7,326 nt of DNA, from positions 1-7,326 of the forward strand of contig JAGZJD010000090.1 in NCBI GenBank assembly GCA_018365895.1, given 5' to 3'. Source of the stretch: Lachnospiraceae bacterium. GTDB taxonomy: Bacteria > Bacillota_A > Clostridia > Lachnospirales > Lachnospiraceae. The number at the start of each line of letters is the position of its first letter. Positions within the stretch are counted from its first letter, which is position 1. The notes beneath the pieces were generated by a model. That model searched no databases and was not told where the DNA came from. It saw only the letters and a program-made list of their open reading frames with translations. Below, piece by piece: positions 1 through 4,327 of this stretch. Position numbers and translations under genes: made by a program.

Positions 1-1
1 G

Positions 2-256
2 TTCTGGCCAGATGGATGCAACATGAATCTTACAAGAAACCATATTATAAGCTACAAGCATGATATACGGGAGATATGCGAAGCGAATAATATGCCACTC
101 CCAGAGGGATATTACTTGCCGACTCCGCCGGAAGTTGATAACAACTACATGGCGAGCCTAAAGCGGGAAGATAGAGTTAACAGGATGCGCCGGCAGGGCG
201 TGAAGTTTGCAAAGAAAAAGACAGAATATGACTTAGAACAATTGAGTTTGTTTTAA
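2..256 (+). CDS. Phage protein C-terminal part with sliding-clamp-binding tail (5' end probably outside window)
   Basis: The frame is open to the left edge of the window (residues FWPDGCN before the first ATG at 23), and that ATG has no convincing ribosome binding site. I therefore read this as the 3' end of a longer gene, although a 77-residue protein starting at 23 is possible. The tail is hydrophilic and basic, with a proline-rich YYLPTPPEVD stretch and a KREDRVNRMRRQG segment. It ends exactly in QLSLF, which matches the bacterial beta-clamp binding pentapeptide consensus QL(S/D)LF. Established knowledge: this peptide docks polymerases, repair proteins and some phage proteins onto the replication clamp. 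A role in phage DNA replication, repair or modification is therefore inferred; the enzyme family cannot be identified from this fragment. It is followed after 14 bases by the next gene. Confidence 0.7.
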   Translation, partial: FWPDGCNMNLTRNHIISYKHDIREICEANNMPLPEGYYLPTPPEVDNNYMASLKREDRVNRMRRQGVKFAKKKTEYDLEQLSLF

Positions 257-270
257 CGGAGGAATGACTA

Positions 271-660
271 ATGGCGAAAACAGAAGAAACATGGATGGAT
301 GGGATCACTACAGAAATGATGGAGCATATATGCGACAACCTGTGCAGGTATCCAGATCAGCTAAGTGAAATGGAACTGGAAGATAAATGTGCAGAATGCA
401 AGATGGGACGGTTTGTGTGCGATATTTTGAACCAGTACAACAAGATTAATGATTTTGCAAATAGCCAGTGTGCGAAGTTGATGTGTGAGATGCATGAGCT
501 GAAAGAACGAGATACGGCAAAGAAGCCGAATATAATGGACTACATACTTGGTGACATTAACTTTAAATGCCCTACGTGCAAAAGTGAATATATTTGCGAA
601 AAAGGTTATGAACATTTTTATTGCCCGAATTGCGGTCAGAAAATTGAATGGAGTGAGTAA
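271..660 (+). CDS. Cys-rich phage protein with C-terminal zinc ribbon
   Basis: 129 residues, starting at ATG 271 behind a strong GGAGG (257-261). Two metal-site-like clusters are visible. Near the N-terminus, C21-x3-C25 and C40-x2-C43 sit in a segment reading ICDNLCRYP...CAEC. At the C-terminus, C100-x2-C103 and C118-x2-C121 (KCPTC...YCPNCGQK) form a textbook zinc ribbon. Further cysteines at 50, 67, 72 and 109 lie between and near them. No transmembrane segment or signal peptide is seen. Similar small Cys-rich proteins of unknown function are common in phages of Clostridia; I cannot assign a named family. Zinc binding in the ribbon is well supported by the motif; nucleic-acid or protein binding is inference. 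It sits in the small-gene operon just ahead of another CPFC zinc protein. Confidence 0.85.
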   Translation: MAKTEETWMDGITTEMMEHICDNLCRYPDQLSEMELEDKCAECKMGRFVCDILNQYNKINDFANSQCAKLMCEMHELKERDTAKKPNIMDYILGDINFKCPTCKSEYICEKGYEHFYCPNCGQKIEWSE

Positions 661-661
661 C

Positions 662-853
662 ATGGAAGAATTAAAGAAATGCCCGTTTTGTGGTGGAGAA
701 GCAAGTCTTATTAAAACAATTTGTTTGGATAATAATTACGAAGGATATTTTGTGCATCATGAATGTGAGATGACAATAGCACCTATTGAGACAAGTAATT
801 TTACCACTGAAAAACTGGCAATCAAAGCATGGAACAGGAGAGTGAAAGAATGA
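662..853 (+). CDS. Lar-like restriction alleviation family zinc protein
   Basis: 63 residues from ATG 662, with GGAG at 650-653 at good spacing; this start lies 1 base past the previous stop. The pattern ELKKCPFCGGEA near the N-terminus, a central aromatic GYFVHHEC segment and a C-terminal AIKAWNRR signature match the Lar_restr_allev family. The founding Rac prophage Lar protein modulates host type I restriction-modification; most phage relatives are untested, so an anti-restriction role is inferred by family only. Members normally have two CxxC pairs. Here C7-C10 is present, but the second site reads HHECEM with a single Cys (C35), so a histidine (H32 or H33) would have to supply the fourth ligand. 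The frame is open upstream to 548, but there it overlaps the zinc-ribbon gene, so 662 is the true start. Confidence 0.88.
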   Translation: MEELKKCPFCGGEASLIKTICLDNNYEGYFVHHECEMTIAPIETSNFTTEKLAIKAWNRRVKE

Positions 854-1023
854 TTTTATTTTGCCCTGATTTAACGGGAAAAGAAGAGATAAAAGCAATG
901 CTTATTGGCAACGGCGATTTTGTTAGACCGGTATTAAATCCGTGTATTAAAGAGCGATGCGTAGCATACAAGGATGGAAAGTGCATGAAATACGATAATG
1001 AAGTGGAGGTAAAAGATGAATAG
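850..1023 (+). CDS. Small Cys-containing phage protein
   Basis: 57 residues from ATG 850, which overlaps the previous stop as ATGA, with AGGAG about 9 bases upstream; this indicates translational coupling. An in-frame ATG at 829 lies inside the Lar-like gene and lacks a better site, so I prefer 850. The C-terminal half has a PCIKERCVAYKDGKCMKYD segment (C-x4-C-x6-C), a compact cluster that may bind a metal together with the cysteine at residue 5. Function unknown. Tiny proteins with this CIKxxC...KDGKC pattern are, from memory, common between Lar-like and YopX genes in Clostridia phages. It overlaps the next start by 8 bases. Confidence 0.75.
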   Translation: MILFCPDLTGKEEIKAMLIGNGDFVRPVLNPCIKERCVAYKDGKCMKYDNEVEVKDE

Positions 1024-1513
1024 AGAAATCCTTTTTAAAGCAAAGAGAAAAGATAATGGTAAATGGGTGGAAGGATATTATATTTATCACATAAAACGAA
1101 CAATATGTCCATTAGGAGATAGTGTTAAACCAGAAGATGAACAGCATGTTATTATGCAAGACGGTTTCTCAGATTGGAATATGCCGAGGGATACAGTAGT
1201 GTACGAAATCGACCCAGATACCCTTTGCCAATACACAGGACTTACCGACAAGAATGGTAAGAAGATCTGGGAGAATGATATTCTTAGATATAGCTATGAC
1301 TATGATGGAAGTCCGTTTTTAAAAGATGGCGAAGAGATAAAATATCGTGCAGGTGCTGTGTTTTGGAGCGAATGGAGGGGATCATGGGCAGTATGTGGAC
1401 GAGGAAATAAAAAATGCACCAATAACGATGTTTTTAAATATAATCGGAATCCAAATAGAACGGAAGTTATCGGAAACATTTTTGACAATCCAGAGCTGTT
1501 GGAGGTGGAGTAA
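1016..1513 (+). CDS. YopX family phage protein
   Basis: 165 residues, starting at ATG 1016 behind GGAGG. It has the full YopX family architecture. The N-terminal module REILFKAKRKDNGKWVEGYY is followed by the conserved PDTLCQYTGLTDKNGKKIWE segment (roughly residues 67-86), then NDIL and an acidic variable stretch, and a C-terminal TEVIGNIFDNPELLE signature. The family is named after YopX of Bacillus phage SPbeta and is widespread in Firmicutes phages. The fold is beta-rich with an SH3-like barrel; its biochemical role is not established. No catalytic residues are claimed. It sits in the middle of the overlapping small-gene operon, its stop overlapping the next ATG by one base (TAATG). Confidence 0.95.
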   Translation: MNREILFKAKRKDNGKWVEGYYIYHIKRTICPLGDSVKPEDEQHVIMQDGFSDWNMPRDTVVYEIDPDTLCQYTGLTDKNGKKIWENDILRYSYDYDGSPFLKDGEEIKYRAGAVFWSEWRGSWAVCGRGNKKCTNNDVFKYNRNPNRTEVIGNIFDNPELLEVE

Positions 1514-1701
1514 TGAACGCATTAGAGAAAATCGTAGAAGAAATCGAATCCATGAAAAATGATGCCTATGAAACACTGAAAGAAGAAAGAAAACGACATG
1601 GCGCAAGCGAAACAGCAGAGAGCTTAGAGAGCTATCTTTATGGCTTGACCTGTGCAGTAGATATTGTGGAGAAGTACGTGGGTAAGGAGAATGTGGAATG
1701 A
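1513..1701 (+). CDS. Small helical phage protein related at its N-terminus to the next gene
   Basis: 62 residues from ATG 1513, with GGAGG-type sequence just upstream inside the end of the YopX gene and a TAATG stop-start overlap. It is highly charged and predicted helical: MNALEKIVEEIESMKNDA, then a Lys/Arg/Glu-rich middle, then a short hydrophobic YLYGLTCAVDIVEKYV. The N-terminal helix closely resembles that of the downstream DUF551 gene (MNVLEKILEEI), in both protein and DNA, suggesting a shared N-terminal module or local duplication. It has no DUF551 domain of its own. Function unknown; oligomerisation through the helix is possible. Its stop overlaps the next start as ATGA. Confidence 0.8.
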   Translation: MNALEKIVEEIESMKNDAYETLKEERKRHGASETAESLESYLYGLTCAVDIVEKYVGKENVE

Positions 1702-2042
1702 ACGTATTAGAGAAGATTTTGGAAGAGATAAGTGAAGTTGAAAAAGAGTATGTAAGTGGACATAAGGTGTTGTATGCGTTAGGTGCTACAGGCATGGCAA
1801 CCGAAATTAGTGGTATTATCCGTTCGCACATGGACGAAGAGAAAGATGATGGTTGGATTTCAGTAAAGAAGAGGTTACCAGAAGGAAAAGAGGTAATTGC
1901 GCAGAACAAAGATGGTGAAATGTTGATTGGCTATGTGTATTACTCAGAGGAAATGGAGTGGTATGAATGCGTATCTGAAAGTATGTATTTAACCAACGTA
2001 ATTGCATGGCAGCCACTACCAGAACCATACAAGGAGGGATAA
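1698..2042 (+). CDS. DUF551 domain phage protein
   Basis: 114 residues, ATG 1698 overlapping the preceding TGA. The N-terminal part (about residues 1-50) is a helical MNVLEKILEEISEVEKEY module that also begins the upstream gene. The C-terminal part (about 51-112) has the DUF551 layout: it opens with GWISVKKRLPEGKEVIAQ, continues as a beta-rich core with GYVYYSEEMEWYE, and closes with VIAWQPLPEPYKE. The family is common in phages and prophages and has no proven biochemical function. Both end signatures are intact, so the gene looks complete. The gene ends just before an AGGAGG that serves the next start. Confidence 0.93.
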   Translation: MNVLEKILEEISEVEKEYVSGHKVLYALGATGMATEISGIIRSHMDEEKDDGWISVKKRLPEGKEVIAQNKDGEMLIGYVYYSEEMEWYECVSESMYLTNVIAWQPLPEPYKEG

Positions 2043-2043
2043 C

Positions 2044-2235
2044 ATGGACATTATAATCACAATCGCATTCCTAGCCCTGTACTATATCCTGGGGCTTGGA
2101 ACAGTGATTACTTTAAAGAGAGGATTGGAAGAGGATGTAGAGCTAGAAGGTGCGGATTACCTGATGGCTGCGGGATTCCCGATACTGTTATTTGTGGTGT
2201 TTTTGGATTGGATAGTGCGAAAGATAGTGAGGTAG
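2044..2235 (+). CDS. Small phage membrane protein with two transmembrane helices
   Basis: 63 residues from ATG 2044, directly behind AGGAGGGATAAC; an in-frame ATG at 2002 lies within the DUF551 gene and is rejected. Two hydrophobic segments are visible: roughly residues 2-22 (IIITIAFLALYYILGLGTV) and 41-58 (YLMAAGFPILLFVVFLDW). They are separated by an acidic loop, KRGLEEDVELEGAD, and followed by a basic end, RKIVR. The positive-inside rule is ambiguous because of the lone KR in the loop, but both ends near the cytoplasm is reasonable. Not recognisable as a holin by context, since lysis genes normally lie after the tail genes. Function unknown. Confidence 0.8.
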   Translation: MDIIITIAFLALYYILGLGTVITLKRGLEEDVELEGADYLMAAGFPILLFVVFLDWIVRKIVR

Positions 2236-2240
2236 AAAAT

Positions 2241-2834
2241 ATGAGAAAATTTAACTGGGACGAATTTAAAAATAAAGAGAATAAGATTGTGGTGCACTGT
2301 AAGACCAAGGTAGAAGCGAAAGACTTCTGCAAGCAGATGCACAAACATAGGATGAAGTGGTGTAACGGAGAAAGTTATTTGAAAAATACAAATTACGATA
2401 TGTACAACGAAAGAACATGTTATTACGGTGATGGAGAATATTCATCTCGTGATTTTGCAGAAAAGTACAATTATAAAATCTTAGAATGGAGCGATTATAC
2501 GAACAAAGAATTTACCAAGGCGGATCTGAAAGATGGGATGGTAGTGAAACATCGAAATGGTGACAAGAAAATGGTGATAAGCGAAGCATTAATCGGAGAA
2601 GATGGATATTCGGATCGAAACTGCTTTCGAGAAGATTTGACAGACAGATATTTTAAAGATCTCGATATTGTTGGTGTCTATGCAATCAAAGAATATAGCA
2701 ACTTTGCAGATATGCTTTCGGACTATAACTTAGAACTCATCTGGGAACGCACCGAATTGAAGAAAATGACCGTGGAGGAAATGCGGAAGAAGTTGGAAGA
2801 GTTGACCGGGGAGCAGATTGAGGTGACGGCATGA
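2241..2834 (+). CDS. Phage protein of unknown function, apparently modular
   Basis: 197 residues from ATG 2241, preceded by GAGG at good spacing; an in-frame upstream ATG at 2208 lies inside the membrane-protein gene. The N-terminal part (about 1-85) begins MRKFNWDEFKNKENKIVVHC and contains KAKDFCKQMHKHRMKWC-like conserved aromatic and Cys positions, typical of a recurrent phage domain of unknown function. The middle (about 90-175) starts FTKADLKDGMVVKHRNGDKK and ends LSDYNLELIWER; this looks like a small beta-rich module also seen on its own in other phages. A short helical tail, MTVEEMRKKLEELTGEQIEV, closes it. This modular reading is from memory of similar phage proteins, not from a search. 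No catalytic motif is visible. The stop overlaps a tiny ORF as ATGA. Confidence 0.87.
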   Translation: MRKFNWDEFKNKENKIVVHCKTKVEAKDFCKQMHKHRMKWCNGESYLKNTNYDMYNERTCYYGDGEYSSRDFAEKYNYKILEWSDYTNKEFTKADLKDGMVVKHRNGDKKMVISEALIGEDGYSDRNCFREDLTDRYFKDLDIVGVYAIKEYSNFADMLSDYNLELIWERTELKKMTVEEMRKKLEELTGEQIEVTA

Positions 2835-2878
2835 CCAGAGAAACCATGAAGCGCAGAAGGGAGAAGAGAAAATGCTAA
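2831..2878 (+). CDS. Possible 15-residue basic mini-ORF
   Basis: An ATG at 2831 overlaps the preceding TGA (ATGA) and opens a 15-codon frame, MTRETMKRRREKRKC, whose TAA at 2876-2878 overlaps the ATG of the next gene at 2872. It would carry ribosomes from one gene to the next across the gap, so it may act as a coupling ORF rather than encode a functional peptide. The peptide is extremely basic. It is too short to judge by coding statistics, and the purine-rich DNA may simply be the ribosome binding region of the downstream gene. Confidence 0.3.
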   Translation: MTRETMKRRREKRKC

Positions 2879-3315
2879 TTGAAGATAAAGTGCAGATAGA
2901 AGCAGTGAAGACAAGATCGTATATGATGGGCGAGATAGACGGAAAAGTGATGATTACGCAAGGTAGATATATTGTATTTGTGAAGAAAGAAGATTTCTTG
3001 CTCGACATAGATAAGCAGAAGAAATTGCCAGAAGATGGGGTGAAACATTTTTCCACAGAAAATATTCAGAGCCAAATGAGGGCGGCCAAGTTGTCAAACA
3101 GAATGCTTACAACTGGCAAAAGCATTTTGAGAGCAATAAGAGACGAGGAAACTGGAGAGTATGCTTGGTTTGACAATAAATATTTAAAAATGTTCGACGG
3201 ATGTACGCCAAATCTTATTAAATACCCCGGAAACTCTGAATATTACGATGCCGTGTTTACACGCTACGGAGAAATAATAGGCATCATACTTCCTGTGAGG
3301 GTGAGTGAATGGTGA
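2872..3315 (+). CDS. Phage hypothetical protein
   Basis: 147 residues from ATG 2872 behind GGGAG about 8 bases upstream. The N-terminal half reads as beta strands, with GEIDGKVMITQGRYIVFVKKEDFLL around residues 20-45. The C-terminal half contains GEYAWFDNKYLKMFDG and then AVFTRYGEIIGIILPVRV, a pattern of an aromatic-rich strand followed by a hydrophobic strand with a terminal PVR, seen in other small phage proteins. No transmembrane segment, Cys cluster or catalytic motif. I do not recognise a named family. The ordinary composition and good start support a real gene. Confidence 0.83.
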   Translation: MLIEDKVQIEAVKTRSYMMGEIDGKVMITQGRYIVFVKKEDFLLDIDKQKKLPEDGVKHFSTENIQSQMRAAKLSNRMLTTGKSILRAIRDEETGEYAWFDNKYLKMFDGCTPNLIKYPGNSEYYDAVFTRYGEIIGIILPVRVSEW

Positions 3316-3351
3316 TAATAAGCTAGATGCAGAAAGGAGACAGCGGACATC

Positions 3352-3561
3352 ATGAAGAAAATAGAAGCATACACTATGGCAACGAAAAAGCCCTGTGAGA
3401 CAGCTTTAAAGCAACAGGGGCATAAAGCCTTTAAGTGCGACTTTAAAAGCGCACAGAGGCCGAATAAGGACGTTGTAGAGTACATGGCAGAGAAATACAA
3501 CATAAAAGAGCGAATCCCGGGAGGTGATAGAGTTGGACAAGAAAACACTGAAAAAGTATAA
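3352..3561 (+). CDS. Small basic phage protein
   Basis: 69 residues from ATG 3352. An AAAGGAG (3333-3339) lies 12 bases upstream, which is longer than ideal but is the only good site. The sequence is basic and polar, with KKPCETALKQQGHKAFKCDFKSAQ in the first half and NKDVVEYMAEKYNIKERIPGG in the second. The last residues (about 61-69) overlap the start region of the next gene, so this tail may be unconserved. No family recognised. It precedes the late regulator, a position often occupied by short proteins of unknown role. Confidence 0.62.
   Translation: MKKIEAYTMATKKPCETALKQQGHKAFKCDFKSAQRPNKDVVEYMAEKYNIKERIPGGDRVGQENTEKV
3519..3524 (+). promoter_or_regulatory. Ribosome binding site that selects a TTG start
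   Basis: GGGAGG followed by TGAT gives a near-perfect match to the anti-Shine-Dalgarno complement AGGAGGTGAT. It lies 8 bases before TTG 3533. The alternative GTG start at 3524 overlaps this site and has no site of its own upstream, so TTG 3533 is favoured. Confidence 0.75.
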
Positions 3562-3943
3562 GCCAAACAAAGATAGACTTATCCGGATTGAGGAGCAAAT
3601 ACAGGAATTATGTGAACGGGAGTCAACCGTGGTCATGGGAAAAGTAACTGGATCAAGTGCAGATTTTCCATATACGGAAGTACGAACATCTGTACAAATG
3701 TATGATCCTTACGAGGAAGAGAATATAAGCCGTCAGATCAGAAGAAAAGAAGCGGACAGGCTGCAGATCATGAAAGAGCAAAGAGAAGTCGAAGACTACA
3801 TAAATGGGATTGATGATCCGGAGATTAAGGAGATATTCGAGTTATCGTTTCTCGAGGGTAAGAAGCAAATAGAAGTTGCAGAAATTGTTGGATATAGCAG
3901 AGGGAGAATTTCGCAAAAAATAGGCGAACAACTGAAAGATTAA
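3533..3943 (+). CDS. Phage late transcriptional regulator, sigma-70 region 4-like (ArpU/RinA/DUF1492 type)
   Basis: 136 residues if translation begins at TTG 3533 (MDKKTLKKYKPNKDR...), 139 if at GTG 3524. The N-terminal half is a charged helix (LIRIEEQIQELCERE) and a variable linker. A second coiled helix (ISRQIRRKEADRLQIMKEQ) follows. The C-terminal 55 residues, about VEDYINGIDDPEIKEIFELS then GKKQIEVAEIVGYSRGRISQ, have the spacing of a sigma-70 region 4 helix-turn-helix, with YSRGRISQKIGEQL as the recognition helix. Proteins of this shape (ArpU, RinA, DUF1492 groups) sit just upstream of terminase genes in Firmicutes phages, and RinA is known to activate the terS promoter in staphylococcal phages. 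I infer the same role here. The stop codon lies inside the first of two direct repeats upstream of a strong promoter. The exact family needs a profile search. Confidence 0.85.
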   Translation: MDKKTLKKYKPNKDRLIRIEEQIQELCERESTVVMGKVTGSSADFPYTEVRTSVQMYDPYEEENISRQIRRKEADRLQIMKEQREVEDYINGIDDPEIKEIFELSFLEGKKQIEVAEIVGYSRGRISQKIGEQLKD

Positions 3944-3972
3944 CACAATTAACATTATACTTATGCTATAAT
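3939..3972 (+). promoter_or_regulatory. Putative late promoter with two direct repeats
   Basis: TGCTATAAT (3964-3972) is a perfect extended -10 element; the start of transcription would be near 3979. No good -35 TTGACA lies at 16-18 bases, as expected for an activator-dependent or extended -10 promoter. Two exact copies of ATTAACA (3939-3945 and 3948-3954), 9 bases apart, lie just upstream at about -40 and -31, a plausible activator site. The promoter begins in the stop codon of the sigma-like regulator and faces the tRNAs and terminase genes. Confidence 0.7.
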
Positions 3973-4014
3973 TATTCTAGAACGATTATATATTGTTTTA
4001 AATTCCCTAAACAG

Positions 4015-4056
4015 AACACCGCTGGACTTTACCCTTTCTCGTCTGGCGGTGTTTTT
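4015..4056 (+). terminator. Intrinsic terminator in the late leader
   Basis: A 13-bp stem (4015-4027 with 4041-4053, starting AACACCGC and ending GCGGTGTT, with two G-T wobbles) closes a 13-base loop and is followed by a T run through 4056. It lies only about 40 bases after the predicted start of transcription, so it either ends transcripts from the regulator operon or acts as an attenuator that late transcription must read through. Confidence 0.82.
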
Positions 4057-4059
4057 ATG

Positions 4060-4130
4060 CGGAGTATAGCATCAGTGGTAGATGCGCAGGGTCGCGCCCT
4101 GTGCCCTTGGTTCGATTCCAAGTGCTCCGC
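4060..4130 (+). tRNA. Noncanonical phage tRNA, apparent anticodon CGC (nominal Ala)
   Basis: A cloverleaf can be drawn: acceptor 4060-4066 with 4123-4129 (one T-G pair), TA at 8-9, D arm with a 5-bp stem (4069-4073/4081-4085) and AGTGGTA loop, anticodon stem 4086-4090/4098-4102 with loop GTCGCGC, a 3-base variable region, and a canonical T arm (4106-4122, TTCGATT loop). T33 and purine 37 fit anticodon CGC at 4093-4095, which reads GCG (Ala). Oddities: position 26 is absent or absorbed in the long D stem, the variable loop is short, no CCA is encoded, and the third acceptor pair is G-C, not the G3-U70 that alanyl-tRNA synthetase requires. G4059 and C4130 extend the acceptor to 8 bp, as in tRNA-His (G-1:C73). 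Charging identity is therefore unclear; it may be degenerate. Confidence 0.7.
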
Positions 4131-4131
4131 C

Positions 4132-4199
4132 TCAGATGTAAAGTGTTGACTGCTGGACGGTCCTTAAATGATTAAGCGCGCGATCGGCTTTGCATCTGA
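4132..4199 (+). ncRNA. Predicted three-way-junction RNA between the tRNAs
   Basis: A 12-bp outer helix (4132-4143 with 4188-4199, one G-U) begins one base past the first tRNA and encloses two hairpins directly abutting each other: 4148-4162 (5 bp, loop CTGGA, one T-G) and 4163-4176 (CTTAA/TTAAG, loop ATGA). An unpaired CGCGCGATCGG (4177-4187) joins back to the outer helix. I do not recognise a known RNA family, riboswitch or ribozyme core. It contains a 10-base match to the tRNA-Asn anticodon arm, so it could be a decayed tRNA. The structure is hand-folded; its function is unknown. Confidence 0.4.
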
Positions 4200-4212
4200 T
4201 TGGTACAAAAAC

Positions 4213-4237
4213 GCAGATATCCGCAGATCTGCAAAGC
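4213..4237 (+). repeat. GCAGAT repeats and alternative pairing partner
   Basis: GCAGAT occurs at 4213-4218 and 4223-4228, ten bases apart, and ATCTGC (4227-4232) can fold back on the first copy as a 6-bp hairpin. The segment 4224-4237 (CAGAT then CTGCAAAGC) is also complementary to 4187-4198, with a 2-base bulge, so it competes with the outer helix of the preceding junction. Confidence 0.45.
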
Positions 4238-4241
4238 AAAC

Positions 4242-4267
4242 AAATATAGATTCAGCAATCTATATTT
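4242..4267 (+). repeat. Perfect 11-bp hairpin with CAGC tetraloop
   Basis: AAATATAGATT (4242-4252) and AATCTATATTT (4257-4267) are exact reverse complements separated by CAGC. The stem is A/T-rich and is followed by AGTGTAATCAG rather than a T run, so it is not a standard terminator on this strand. It may be an RNA processing or stability element between the tRNAs, or a binding site for a dimeric protein. Confidence 0.6.
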
Positions 4268-4302
4268 AGTGTAATCAGCGTACCCGAGTGCGGATAGGGT
4301 AA

Positions 4303-4325
4303 AGGATGTCAATAAAAGGCATCCT
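4303..4325 (+). repeat. 8-bp hairpin just upstream of tRNA-Asn
   Basis: AGGATGTC (4303-4310) and GGCATCCT (4318-4325) pair, with one T-G, around an AATAAAA loop, ending 2 bases before the mature tRNA-Asn. TACCCG (4281-4286) can pair across this hairpin with CGGGTG (4327-4332), which includes the tRNA 5' end, or locally with GGGTA (4297-4301). A role in 5' processing of the tRNA is possible. Confidence 0.45.
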
Positions 4326-4327
4326 AC

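Noticed and set aside
548..661. Longer N-terminus for the Lar-like gene
   Set aside because: It overlaps the zinc-ribbon gene out of frame, while ATG 662 has a good ribosome binding site and matches the family's usual start.
1382..1909. Long minus-strand open frame of 175 codons
   Set aside because: It is antisense to the YopX and DUF551 genes, has low-complexity Ser/Phe/Leu-rich composition and no recognisable domain; it is a shadow.
3327..3398. Small ORF beginning MQKGDSGHH upstream of the 69-residue gene
   Set aside because: It has no ribosome binding site of its own and is out of frame with the better-supported gene at 3352.
4147..4175. Possible promoter from TTGACT
   Set aside because: No acceptable -10 box occurs at 16-18 bases; the hexamer lies within the predicted junction hairpin.
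4132..4200. A third intact tRNA
   Set aside because: There is no T arm with a TTCGA loop and the anticodon-like loop has 8 bases; only a remnant reading is possible.
4212..4233. CRISPR-like repeats from the two GCAGAT copies
   Set aside because: Only two 6-base copies ten bases apart; no spacer-repeat pattern and no cas genes.
4242..4267. Rho-independent terminator
   Set aside because: The stem lacks G/C strength at its base and has no following T run on the + strand.
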